Of a stretch of 44,443 bases of DNA, positions 1 through 8,284 are shown one piece after another. The notes beneath the pieces were generated by a model, which made no database searches, was not told where the DNA came from, and worked only from the letters and a program-made list of their open reading frames with translations. Origin of the DNA: a virus. The position numbers and the translations under genes are program-made. Position 1 is the first letter of the stretch; the number at the start of each line of letters is the position of its first letter. The stretch spans positions 1-44,443 of IMG/VR virus record IMGVR_UViG_3300027082_000002; one strand, written 5' to 3'.

Positions 1-271
1 CACCGAGATCTATGGCGGCACCCTGGGCAGCGTCTCCAAGTCGCTCCAGCAGGCGTCGTTTACGCACTACGGCCAGGACGGCATCACCGATCCGATCGTC
101 AAGGTCAAGGGCGAGCGCCTGTGGACCCGCTACTACCAAGACCGCAACAAGCTGGCGCACCAGCTGACCCAGGGCATCATCGGCATCAGCCGCACCTTCC
201 CCGCCGGTGATCACGTCAACATCAGCGTCACCGTCTCCGCCGAGCAGGCCAGCGAAGACATGGACGGCTAA
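1..271 (+). CDS. Major tail tube protein, C-terminal part (5' end cut by window edge)
   Basis: The reading frame enters the window at base 2 and runs 90 codons to a TAA at 269-271. The visible part contains GGTLGSVSKSLQQ, a WTRYY segment and a basic middle, ending in an acidic EDMDG tail. It fits the C-terminus of the tail tube gene whose start lies at 43715-44443: the last 7 bases of the window repeat the first 7, and overlapping them joins the two pieces in frame. The position directly before the G/GT frameshift pair is that of lambda gene V. Tail tube subunits form the stacked rings of a flexible tail. The function is inferred from order rather than from a recognised motif. Confidence 0.7.
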   Translation, partial: TEIYGGTLGSVSKSLQQASFTHYGQDGITDPIVKVKGERLWTRYYQDRNKLAHQLTQGIIGISRTFPAGDHVNISVTVSAEQASEDMDG

Positions 272-350
272 GCGTCCCTGCACTACCGCACCACCTCCCG
301 GCCCCCGCGTGGGGCCGGCCTTATTCGCGTGACCATGGAGCGCTCCGCAC

Positions 351-866
351 ATGGAGTTCAATCTCGACAAGTTCAGCGGCACCGATTTCCACCCGAGGGA
401 AGCCGACGTGCCGGTGCCGGACCTCAAGGCGTTCTTTTCCGGCACGGCCGAGAAGGACGACGACGGCAAGGACAAGCCGCCGGCCTGGCGGGTGCGCGGC
501 CTGACCGGCCCGGAGCTGGCCCGCGTCAACGAGAGCCAGCAGCGCAACCGCGACCGCAACGCCATCGCCCAGGGCCTGCTCTCCGGCAAGGATGCGCAGG
601 TGACCGATGCGGTGCGCGAGCTGATCGGCGACGGCGACAGCGTGCCCGACGACATCGCCAAGCGCCTCGAGATGCTGGTGGTGGGCTCGGTCAATCCCGA
701 GATCTCGCACAGCGTCGCCGTGCGCCTGTGCACCGCCTACCCCATCGAGTTCTACCAGCTGACCACGCGCATCACCCAGCTCACCGGCCAGGGCAGCGAG
801 CCGGGAAAGCCCAAGCGCTCTTCAAGCAGCAAGACATCCGGGTCGCGCTCCAGCTCTGCCACTTGA
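351..866 (+). CDS. Tail assembly chaperone G (unshifted product)
   Basis: A 171-residue acidic to neutral protein whose last part, after SEPGKPKRSS, is a low-complexity Ser-rich tail. It lies between the tail tube gene and the tape measure, the place of lambda gpG, which coats the tape measure during tail assembly and is absent from the virion. A slippery heptamer at 803-809 gives a second, extended product, the usual arrangement in siphophages. Start: ATG 351, with a GGAG-like site in the ggagcgctccgcac leader. A longer overlapping frame opening at 329 is only the upstream shadow of the T frame and is not taken as a gene. Confidence 0.8.
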   Translation: MEFNLDKFSGTDFHPREADVPVPDLKAFFSGTAEKDDDGKDKPPAWRVRGLTGPELARVNESQQRNRDRNAIAQGLLSGKDAQVTDAVRELIGDGDSVPDDIAKRLEMLVVGSVNPEISHSVAVRLCTAYPIEFYQLTTRITQLTGQGSEPGKPKRSSSSKTSGSRSSSAT

Positions 867-988
867 AGGGCGAGTTTCTGTTCCGCGTGCGCCCCGACCT
901 CTTCCCCGTGGCGATGCTGACCCCGCTGGAAACCGAGCTGTGGTCGCTTTTCTTCGATGAGCACAACGCCAAACAGTCCAAGCACTGA
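351..988 (+). CDS. GT fusion tail chaperone made by -1 frameshift (join 351..808, 808..988)
   Basis: Slippage by -1 at the heptamer G GGA AAG (803-809) moves ribosomes from the G frame into the frame that ends at TGA 986-988. This adds about 60 residues (AQALFKQQDIRVALQ ... EHNAKQSKH) to most of G and gives about 212 residues. In lambda the heptamer is the same and the GT product, made in a few percent of translations, links the chaperone coat to the tail tube protein. The added part is rich in Phe, Leu and Glu and has no good start of its own near its head, which favours the fusion over a separate gene. Confidence 0.8.
803..809 (+). promoter_or_regulatory. Programmed -1 frameshift site GGGAAAG
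   Basis: The heptamer is in the right phase, G GGA AAG, relative to ATG 351, so both tRNAs re-pair after a one-base backward slip to GGG AAA. It is identical to the lambda G-GT slippery sequence. The zero frame closes at 866 and the -1 frame at 988. A downstream pseudoknot was not checked. Confidence 0.85.
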
Positions 989-1012
989 CCCAATCTGACA
1001 CCGGAGGTGGCC

Positions 1013-3781
1013 GTGGCCGACCTGGAAAAAACCGTCGCGATCATCTTTGAAGGCGTCGACCAGATGGGGTCGGGCATCGACTCCGCGACCAAGCGGATCG
1101 ACCAGTTCGCGAACAAGGCGGAAGAGGTGGCCGCGCCCCTGGCGGCGGTAACCAAGGGCCTGCTGGCGGCCGAGGCAGCGGCGTTGACCGTGGCCGTGGC
1201 CTTCGGCACCCGCGCCTATGATGCCGCCGTCAAGTTCGAGGCCGCCCAGGCGGATCTCGCCAAGACGCTCAGCGATAGCGACGGCAGCGTCGACCAGTTC
1301 ACTCAGCAGATCACCAGCCTCTCCAACGCCTACGGCGAATCCTCGACCGACTTGCTGCAGACCCTGGCCAACTACAAGCAGGCCGGTTTCTCGATTGAAG
1401 AGTCGCTGCAGCTGGTCAAGAATGGCCTGGATCTGGTGATCGCCGGCGACATCGAGGCGGCGCAGGCCAGCGAGATCCTGGTCTCCACGCTCAAGGGCTT
1501 CGACGTGCCGGCGAGCAACGCGGCCAACCTGCTCGAGGTGCTCAACGCCTCGAGCAACAGCTATGCCGTCAGCGTCGATCAGCTCTCGCAGGGCATGGCC
1601 CGGCTGTCGCCCATCGCCGCCGCCATGGGGCTGGACTTCGAAGAGACCGCCGAGCTGCTGATCCCGGTCATCGAGGTGTTCCGCTCCGGCCCCGAGGCGG
1701 CCAACGCGCTGCGTACCGGCCTGCTGCGATTGGGTGATGATAGCGCTCCCGTGCAGGAGGCCCTGGAAAGCATCGGCGTTGCCCAGCGTGACGCCAACGG
1801 CGTATTGCGCGATTCCAGCGACATTCTGACCGACGTCGCCAGCGCCACCAGCGACCTGACAGATTCCGAAAAGCTGTTCGTGGCCCAGCAGCTGTTCGGC
1901 ATCGAGCAGTCGACCAAGATGGTTACGGTGCTGGACTCTCTCGAGAATGCCAATATCGACGTCTCGGCGGCGATGGAGCAGTCGGCCAGCGTCTCGGAAG
2001 AGGTCGCCATCCGCCTCGGCACCGCGGAGAAGGCCGGCGACCGCGCGCGCGAGTCGTTCGAGAACCTGGCGCGCACCTTGGGCACCAACTTCCTTGACGA
2101 GATGGCCGGTATCAACTCGGCCATCGCCGAGGTGTTCATCCAGTTCGAGAAGGCCGCCTCCGATGGCGCCCTGGATGGCTTCTTTGAGGCCATCACGCCA
2201 ACCCTGAACGAGATTCAGCGGCTGGCTGGCGAAGTGGCCGCGGCACTGCCCGAGGCGCTGGAAGGCGCCGACTACTCGGGCTTCTCGGATGGCATGCAGG
2301 CGCTGTTCGGCGACCTGGAGAACGTCAGCATCGAGGCCGACGACCTGCAGGGCGTCATCGAGGCCCTGGGCGGCACCTTCAAGTCACTCAGCGAGTTCAC
2401 CGCCGGCACCGTCGAGGTGTTCAAGGGCGTGGCGGGTGCGCTGGCGCCGGTGATCGACGCTTTCCTGAGCCTGGACAGCGACACCCAGAAGCTGATCGGC
2501 ACCATTGGCGGCATCTCGCTGGTGGTTGGCCCGGCGGCTGGCGTGCTGGGCGGGCTGACCACGGCCGTCTCGGCGCTGGCCGGCAAGGGCGGCGTGGTGC
2601 CCCTGGCGGCTGGCAATGTCAAAAAGCTCTCAACGGCGCTCAGCACTACAGGCGGCCTGGGGTTCGCAGCCGTTGCTACCGCTGGCGCCCTGGCCAAGCT
2701 CTATGAGCGACTGACCGAACTCAATGAATTCAAGCTGACGTTCAGCGAAAAACTGGAAGAGGAGCTTGATAAGACCACCGGCGCCCAGAGGGAGGCGACC
2801 GAGCTAAGCCTGTTCGGCATCCAGAAGATTGCCGAGGCCTACAACGGGCTGTCTGACAACTTCGGCTGGGGGGATGAGGCGGCCGGGGATTTCCAGATCT
2901 TTGGCAGCGAGGCGGAAAAGGCAGCACTCGCGGTGGCGGGATTCGGCGAGGATGCAGCCGGTGCGGAAGATTCGGTCAAGGGAATCGGCGGCGCTGCAAG
3001 CGAGTCGGCCGAGAAAGTCGAGATCATCACCAAGCAGGCGGAGCTCGCGGCTATTGCCGTGGCTGACCTTGGGGACGATGGTGCTGATGAAATCAAGAAG
3101 CTGGACATCGCCGCCGTCGATGCCGCGCTCTCGGTAGCCAAGATCGGCGAGAACAACGAGAGCATCAACGTGCTCTCCGCCGACCTGAGCGACACCAGTC
3201 AGTTCGTGAAGGGGCTGGATGGCAATCTGATCGACGTGGGCAAGTCGATCTCGGTGATGGGCGAGTCGGCCAAGACCGCTGGCGAGGATGTCGAAGACGG
3301 CACAGAAAAGTTCTCGGAGTTCGAGAAGACCCTGCTGGAACTGGAGAGCAACGAGCGCATCAAGGCGATGGAATTTACCGCCGAGATCAATGTGGCCGAG
3401 ATCGAGGCCGATGTGCGTAAGGTGGAGGCGGTATTCGGCGCGCTGAACAACACCATCGCCAGCACCGGCGAGACGCTATCCAGCCTCTACGGCACCTTGG
3501 GCGGCGGCGACCTCTCGCGCCTGCAGGAGATCGATCTCGAACGCATCCTCAAGCAGGAGAACGACGACCGCCGCGAGGCCCTTGAGCTTGAGCGGCGCTT
3601 GGCCGAAACGCAGATCGAAAACATCCGCGCTAAAACCGACGCCCTACGCAATGGCGACGGCCTGATCAAGATCGACTCCACCGGCCTCGAGCCGGCGCTG
3701 GAAATGATCATGTGGGAGATCATCGAGAAGGTTCAGATGCAAGCCAATGCCGAGGGCGCCGAGTTCCTGCTCGGCATCTAG
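1013..3781 (+). CDS. Tail tape measure protein
   Basis: About 922 residues, the longest gene in the window, directly downstream of G/GT. It sets tail length and is ejected ahead of the DNA. The N-terminal 400 residues are rich in Ala, Asp and Glu with helical spacing typical of the TP901-type tape measure core. Around residues 490-530 lies a Gly/Ala/Val/Leu-rich hydrophobic stretch (LIGTIGGISLVVGPAAGV), the membrane-active part usual in these proteins. The rest is helical and charged. Two GTG codons compete (1007 and 1013). GGAGG at 1003-1007 is well spaced only for 1013, which I chose. Confidence 0.9.
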   Translation: MADLEKTVAIIFEGVDQMGSGIDSATKRIDQFANKAEEVAAPLAAVTKGLLAAEAAALTVAVAFGTRAYDAAVKFEAAQADLAKTLSDSDGSVDQFTQQITSLSNAYGESSTDLLQTLANYKQAGFSIEESLQLVKNGLDLVIAGDIEAAQASEILVSTLKGFDVPASNAANLLEVLNASSNSYAVSVDQLSQGMARLSPIAAAMGLDFEETAELLIPVIEVFRSGPEAANALRTGLLRLGDDSAPVQEALESIGVAQRDANGVLRDSSDILTDVASATSDLTDSEKLFVAQQLFGIEQSTKMVTVLDSLENANIDVSAAMEQSASVSEEVAIRLGTAEKAGDRARESFENLARTLGTNFLDEMAGINSAIAEVFIQFEKAASDGALDGFFEAITPTLNEIQRLAGEVAAALPEALEGADYSGFSDGMQALFGDLENVSIEADDLQGVIEALGGTFKSLSEFTAGTVEVFKGVAGALAPVIDAFLSLDSDTQKLIGTIGGISLVVGPAAGVLGGLTTAVSALAGKGGVVPLAAGNVKKLSTALSTTGGLGFAAVATAGALAKLYERLTELNEFKLTFSEKLEEELDKTTGAQREATELSLFGIQKIAEAYNGLSDNFGWGDEAAGDFQIFGSEAEKAALAVAGFGEDAAGAEDSVKGIGGAASESAEKVEIITKQAELAAIAVADLGDDGADEIKKLDIAAVDAALSVAKIGENNESINVLSADLSDTSQFVKGLDGNLIDVGKSISVMGESAKTAGEDVEDGTEKFSEFEKTLLELESNERIKAMEFTAEINVAEIEADVRKVEAVFGALNNTIASTGETLSSLYGTLGGGDLSRLQEIDLERILKQENDDRREALELERRLAETQIENIRAKTDALRNGDGLIKIDSTGLEPALEMIMWEIIEKVQMQANAEGAEFLLGI

Positions 3782-4203
3782 GGATTGCAGTAGAGCGAGA
3801 TCCTGTTGCGGTACTCGAATGTTCGGTAGCGCATTTCGCCGCGGGTCACTCCCTCGCCGGCAAGGGCCTCGATGCGTGCGATCGCATTGCGCGCCCGCTG
3901 GCACTTCTCAGGATCGGCATTCTCGCGCTGGATCTTGCGCACCGCCTCGCCTGTTTCCTCGATGCGCTGCTGGCGCTTATCGCTGGCCGCCTGCTGGCGC
4001 TTGGCTCGCTCGCGCTCCATGGCCTGCTGCTGTTCAGGGCTGGCGCCGGGTGTGACCGAGATGCCACGGATTGCCTGGCCCTCGCCCTCGCACGGTTGCT
4101 GCTGATAGACCGGGCCATCCGGCCCCGCGCACTTGTGCACCTGGGCCGCGGCCGGCATTGCCAGCATCGCCAGCGCCACCAGCGCCACACGCCATCGCAT
4201 CAT
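3778..4203 (-). CDS. Secreted DUF4124-type protein, reverse-strand moron in the tail module
   Basis: A 141-residue protein on the strand opposite to every neighbour. It opens with a clean signal peptide (MMRWRVALVALAMLAMPAAAQ). After it comes VHKCAGPDGPVYQQQPC, the Lys-Cys and Gln-Pro-Cys pattern of the DUF4124 domain found in periplasmic proteins, then a Gln/Arg/Glu-rich helical region and a final Cys (LYCNP). The start is ATG 4203 with GGAGG just upstream; longer frames to 4254 lack a ribosome site. It overlaps the tape measure stop by 4 bp. A secreted protein from the lysogen is likely (moron), perhaps altering the host envelope; its function is unknown. Confidence 0.7.
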   Translation of the reverse strand: MMRWRVALVALAMLAMPAAAQVHKCAGPDGPVYQQQPCEGEGQAIRGISVTPGASPEQQQAMERERAKRQQAASDKRQQRIEETGEAVRKIQRENADPEKCQRARNAIARIEALAGEGVTRGEMRYRTFEYRNRISLYCNP

Positions 4204-4253
4204 CCCTATCTCCTCCCATGGTCCTGTGATCACCCTAGCCCGAGGACACCCCA

Positions 4254-4601
4254 ATGCGCTACCTGATCGGCCTGGCGGCCCGTACCTACGACCCCGAGGG
4301 CACGTTGCAGGTGCCGTGGCGCGACGGCACCCAGACCGAGAGCCTGTCCCGTCGCGTCAACCGCGTGCGCACGCTCGATGGCGGCGTCTCGGTCTCCGAC
4401 CGCGGCCACGCCCCCGGCGACCGCACCGTCGTCGTCAGCCTGCAGGGCCAACCGCTGGCGCTGGTCGAGCGCGCCCGCCGGATGCTGCGCCTGCACGGCA
4501 ACATTACCGTCAGCATGCGCGACGGCTGCTTCACCGCCACGCCGGACAGCTACGACGAAAACCGGCAGGAACTCACCGTGCTGATCTCCGGCACCGCCTG
4601 A
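4254..4601 (+). CDS. Tail-associated protein, family not recognised (115 aa)
   Basis: A compact, Arg-rich 115-residue protein (MRYLIGLAARTYDP ... LTVLISGTA) with alternating charged and hydrophobic strands suggesting a beta-rich fold. It directly follows the tape measure in the plus-strand late operon, where minor tail proteins of the distal tail usually lie (lambda M and L region). It has no motif I can name. The sequence RDGTQTESLSRRVNRVRTLDGG is well formed and in host-like codons, so it is a real gene. It could be a distal-tail or hub adaptor; this rests on position alone. Confidence 0.55.
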   Translation: MRYLIGLAARTYDPEGTLQVPWRDGTQTESLSRRVNRVRTLDGGVSVSDRGHAPGDRTVVVSLQGQPLALVERARRMLRLHGNITVSMRDGCFTATPDSYDENRQELTVLISGTA

Positions 4602-4682
4602 CCCGACCCCTCTCGCCCTGAATCCTGACGCCCCGGCCCTCTCTGATAGAGCGCGCCGGGCGCTTTCGTTGGAGCACCCGAC

Positions 4683-5915
4683 ATGCGCTACGGCTTCGTT
4701 AACAACTTCGAGCAGATCCTCGCCGCCGACCTCGCCGCCGGCGCCACGACCATGACGCTCGACGGCGGCGGGGCGGATCTCTCGGCCGCCAGCGCCGATC
4801 TCGTCTACACGCTCACCCTGGACGACGGCGCCGGCAAGGTCGAGATCGTCCACGTCACTGGCGCGAGTGGCAATGACCTGACCATCGTCCGCGCCCAGGA
4901 GGGCACCACCGGCCAGACGTGGGCCGTTGGCACGGCGGTCGGGCTTCGGTTGACGGCGGGGATCATTGCGGGGTGCGTCAGGACAGACGGCAATAGCACC
5001 GTTTCGAAAGGCGCGACTGTGGGGGCCGGCGTCGAATGGGCGGTATCCATAGGGGATGGCGCGTCTGTGGCAGCCAACGAAGCGATGGCTTTAGGCAGTG
5101 CCAGTTCGGCTGCCGGCCAGTTTTCATCGGCACTCGGGCCATATTCCGGCACCACCGCTGCGGGCGTCGAGGGGGTGGCCGTGGGTGGCGGATTGGTAGA
5201 TGCCAACTCTGGCGTGTCAATCGGCCCGTACTCGTTTTGCTATGCTGAGTTCGGTTTGGCGGCAGGGGCTTACGCCGCTGCCTACGGCACGGAGACTTTC
5301 GCGGCCGGGTATGCGGCTGCTGTTAACAATTCGGCCTCCGAGGGGTCAATGGCAGCCGGTGCCTATGCCGTAGTAGACAACGCCAGCTTCGCCACCTCAC
5401 TTGGATATGAGTCCTATGGCTCGGCTGACTTCGGTGTGTCGCTCGGCGGGCACGCTGAAAACGTCATACCCGGCGGATTCCGGCTGACAGCACTGGGCTA
5501 TCTGCCCGCCACGCCCATCGCCAATGCGGCAACGTTCCCTGCCAGCGCTGTGCCACGCGCGTCACAGCAGGTTGTCATCAACACGGATGCGCTGGATCTC
5601 ACCGATGAAGCCGCTGCTGTCACACTCGACCTGCCGCCCAACACGATGCTGTTCATTGACGCCATCGACGTTGTGATCACTGGCAGCGACACGCCGGGAG
5701 GCTCTCCAGAGGTCACGGTCGGCCCCGACGAGGTGACGCCTGCCGTCTACCTGGCCGCCACGCCCGTGGCAAAGACCGCCGTGGGCGAGCGCGAGACGCA
5801 CAGCCCGCTCGTCGCCGATGGCGTGAGCAGCCTGCGGGTGGCTACCAGCACCGCCGGCACCGGCACGACCTATCAAGCCAAGATCGTCTTCCGCGGTTAC
5901 GTGATGGAGCTGTGA
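4683..5915 (+). CDS. Tail fibre-like protein with YadA-type head repeats
   Basis: 410 residues. Residues 1-95 form an N-terminal domain (MRYGFVNNFEQILAADLAAG). Residues about 105-265 consist of irregular repeats with A/S-x-G and small residues (VSIGDG, MALGSAS, SALGPYS, VAVGGG, SIGPYS, LAAGAY, SLGYES, VSLGGHA), the pattern of the left-handed beta-roll head of trimeric autotransporter adhesins (YadA, Hep_Hag). The last 130 residues look like a beta-sandwich (TPAVYLAAT ... YQAKIVFRGYVMEL). It starts after a good spacer at ATG 4683 and is followed by the next tail gene after 1 base. Probably a trimeric structural or receptor-binding tail-tip protein. Confidence 0.65.
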   Translation: MRYGFVNNFEQILAADLAAGATTMTLDGGGADLSAASADLVYTLTLDDGAGKVEIVHVTGASGNDLTIVRAQEGTTGQTWAVGTAVGLRLTAGIIAGCVRTDGNSTVSKGATVGAGVEWAVSIGDGASVAANEAMALGSASSAAGQFSSALGPYSGTTAAGVEGVAVGGGLVDANSGVSIGPYSFCYAEFGLAAGAYAAAYGTETFAAGYAAAVNNSASEGSMAAGAYAVVDNASFATSLGYESYGSADFGVSLGGHAENVIPGGFRLTALGYLPATPIANAATFPASAVPRASQQVVINTDALDLTDEAAAVTLDLPPNTMLFIDAIDVVITGSDTPGGSPEVTVGPDEVTPAVYLAATPVAKTAVGERETHSPLVADGVSSLRVATSTAGTGTTYQAKIVFRGYVMEL

Positions 5916-5916
5916 C

Positions 5917-6516
5917 ATGTTCAACAGCAGCCCGCTCAATAGCAAGGCGATCAATGGGCAAGCCGGCAATAGCTTTGCCGACTGGACGCAGCTTTTGCCG
6001 ATCGAGCGCCAGGCCATCTACTTGCTCGACATCGGGGATCTGCGCCTGCCGATCAGCAGCGCCCAGGCCACCATGAGAAAGACCGGCCAGTCCTTCTTGC
6101 AGGTCGTAGTGCCCAACGGTGATCAGTACATCAACGCCCTGGACGGTCTGCGCGGCACGGTAATGGAGCTGCGCAGCGGCTACCGCTACGCCGATGACAG
6201 CCTTAGCCCGCTGGAAGTCATCGCTACGGCGCCCTATCAACTGCTGGCCCGCAACCAGGGCGCGATCAACGATACCCTGACGCTCTCCGGATATGGCACC
6301 CTGCCAACTGCCTCGAGCCGTCTGCGCGAGCTGGCCGGCGTGCAGACGCGCACCATTGATGCTGATGGCAAGCGCCGCACGCGCTGCGAAATTGACCTGC
6401 TGCTACGCCCCGGCCACCTGGCGCGCGACAGCGACAGCGTAACGTTCCCGGTGGGTGTGATCCAATACTTCATCAACGCGGTCAGCGAGGCGATGGAGGT
6501 GATGCAGGATGGGTAA
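5917..6516 (+). CDS. Tail tip/baseplate-like protein, unnamed family (199 aa)
   Basis: A 199-residue protein starting one base after the fibre gene stop and overlapping the next gene by 8 bp, so translation is coupled. The N-terminus is polar (MFNSSPLNSKAINGQ). The middle has mixed strands (YLLDIGDLRLPISSAQATMR, GDQYINALDGLRGTVMELRSGYRY), and a basic stretch DADGKRRTRCEIDLLLRPG precedes a hydrophobic C-terminus. The gene context (after the tape measure, before the large coiled-coil tail protein) points to a hub or baseplate component, as in other siphophages that replace lambda K, I and J with a different tip set. No active-site motif is seen. Confidence 0.5.
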   Translation: MFNSSPLNSKAINGQAGNSFADWTQLLPIERQAIYLLDIGDLRLPISSAQATMRKTGQSFLQVVVPNGDQYINALDGLRGTVMELRSGYRYADDSLSPLEVIATAPYQLLARNQGAINDTLTLSGYGTLPTASSRLRELAGVQTRTIDADGKRRTRCEIDLLLRPGHLARDSDSVTFPVGVIQYFINAVSEAMEVMQDG

Positions 6517-8284
6517 AGGGCGCATCCTCAACGGCGGCACCGATGGCCTGTATCAGATCGAGATCCTCGAGGACCGCACCCGCGCCGAGGCCGCCAAGGC
6601 CACGGCACAGGCCAGGGTCGCGGATCTCGGCCAGCGCATCACCGAGCTGGATAGCCAGATAGCCGACGCGCAGAGCGAGGTCGATCAAGCGGCCTCCGAT
6701 CAGGACGCCGCCATCGACCAATACCAGGCCGAGATGCAGGCCAATGGCGAGAGCGACATCAACCTGACCGAGCAAGCCGTGGCGCTTCAGGAGGCCGCCG
6801 CCAAGCGTGACGCGCTCAAGAGCAACCAGCGCGCACTCAAGATCGAGCGCGAAAGCCTGCAATCCCGCATTGCCTTGATTGACTCGCTGCCCACGCTGCG
6901 TCAGCAAGATGCCTGGTGCGCGGACTACACCGAGGATCTCTCGGGTGAGGTGGCTACCGCCGAGGTGCCGGGCGAGATCGGCCAGGTGATCATTCAGCCG
7001 GGGTTCGAGGGCGCCAACGTGTGGAGCCCCGGCGTCGACGGCGCCATCCAGCCGGCATTGAGCGGCACACCGGCCTCGGTCTTCTATAACCTGGCCATGC
7101 TGCCCGGTTGGCAGAAATGGCGACCGACGTTCCGCATCGCCACCGTCAGCAACATCGACAACGACCTGTGTGACATCGCCCTAGACCCCGCAACAAGCAG
7201 CCAGCAGGGCCTCAACGTCAACGCCCAGGGCAGCTATTCAGGCGTGCCGATCATGTACATGGACTGCAACGGGGACGCCTTCGAGGACGGCGACCGGGCG
7301 CTGGTGGCGTTCTCCGGTAATACCGAGCAGCCGATGGTGGTGGGGTTTGAGCAGGAGCCGAAGGAGTGTGGGTTCTGGGCCACGCAATCATACTCCATCT
7401 TTAATGCTTCATGGTCAGGCGATCTTCTATTCGATACCACCAAGTCAACTCTCGAAACTGATAGAGAGGCCGCTGGAGGATGCTTCACGAAAGTCACTTT
7501 CATAAGCAAAACATGGGCGCTTAACGAGATACCCAGGTCGCGGATAATCATTAACGCTCAGTACAAGCAGAAAGAATCTTTTATAACTCACTATGATTAC
7601 AAAAGCGATACATCCTTTAGCTACGCAGGAGGGGGGGCGTTCAGCGTAAGCTCAAGCGTTGGAGGCTATCGGTACCAAAAGTCCGTAGCGACATCATGCA
7701 TGAGTGCGTCTTGGCCAGAACCTGATAACGGCTTCCAAAACGATGCACGACAATCGGATCAAATCTCAGTGCTCGAGTTCTCAACCAGCTATCTTGCGCC
7801 GTTTGATATTTCAATTAAAAATACATTCCGAATGCAGTACAACTTTCAAAAAGACGAGACGTATTCCGGCAGCGGGAACGTGAACACCAGCATTAGCAAA
7901 TCTTTTTCTATCTCAGTCGCGCAGGATTATCTAATCAACGGATCTAAGGTTTCTACAGAGGTTCCATTGAAGAGCGGATCGGGGAGCGATTATTTCTACG
8001 CGCACGAAGATCACGTGAACAATACAGTCCCTGCGAGAATTCACCACATCAAGCTAAAAGGCGAAGAGCTGGTCGTGTTTGAATACGAAATGTATTCCAT
8101 GGACCAGTATATGGAGGATTCTCAAGAGGACGGAGCCGTTTCGGGTTACACCTTCACCCTCAGAAAATCCGGGGGGTCTTGGTCTGCGGCAGATCTCAGC
8201 AATTACGAGAGCATCGCGCCTGCTGGGTCCGATAACTATGATGAAATGCAGCGGCTGCTTGAGCTTGATCAGATTTTCGGGTGA
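6509..8284 (+). CDS. Large tail tip protein with N-terminal coiled coil and AT-richer distal domain
   Basis: 591 residues. Residues about 20-130 are a long heptad-rich, Ala/Gln/Glu coiled coil. Residues 140-290 are a structured region (IQPGFEGANVWSPGVDGAIQ, VNAQGSYSGVPIMYMDCNG, DRALVAFSGNTEQPMVVGFEQ). From about base 7375 onward the base composition becomes visibly AT-richer and codon choice shifts. The remaining 300 residues are rich in Ser, Tyr, Asn and Asp, as in host-interaction domains. It is the last rightward gene before the convergent leftward operon. I infer a tip or fibre protein whose outer domain was exchanged by recombination. Confidence 0.6.
   Translation: MGKGRILNGGTDGLYQIEILEDRTRAEAAKATAQARVADLGQRITELDSQIADAQSEVDQAASDQDAAIDQYQAEMQANGESDINLTEQAVALQEAAAKRDALKSNQRALKIERESLQSRIALIDSLPTLRQQDAWCADYTEDLSGEVATAEVPGEIGQVIIQPGFEGANVWSPGVDGAIQPALSGTPASVFYNLAMLPGWQKWRPTFRIATVSNIDNDLCDIALDPATSSQQGLNVNAQGSYSGVPIMYMDCNGDAFEDGDRALVAFSGNTEQPMVVGFEQEPKECGFWATQSYSIFNASWSGDLLFDTTKSTLETDREAAGGCFTKVTFISKTWALNEIPRSRIIINAQYKQKESFITHYDYKSDTSFSYAGGGAFSVSSSVGGYRYQKSVATSCMSASWPEPDNGFQNDARQSDQISVLEFSTSYLAPFDISIKNTFRMQYNFQKDETYSGSGNVNTSISKSFSISVAQDYLINGSKVSTEVPLKSGSGSDYFYAHEDHVNNTVPARIHHIKLKGEELVVFEYEMYSMDQYMEDSQEDGAVSGYTFTLRKSGGSWSAADLSNYESIAPAGSDNYDEMQRLLELDQIFG

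Noticed and set aside
329-988. Long plus-strand frame from 329 as an independent gene
   Set aside because: Its first 470 bases are an Arg/Gln/Pro-rich shadow of the G gene; only the part after the slippery site is protein-like, as the T extension.
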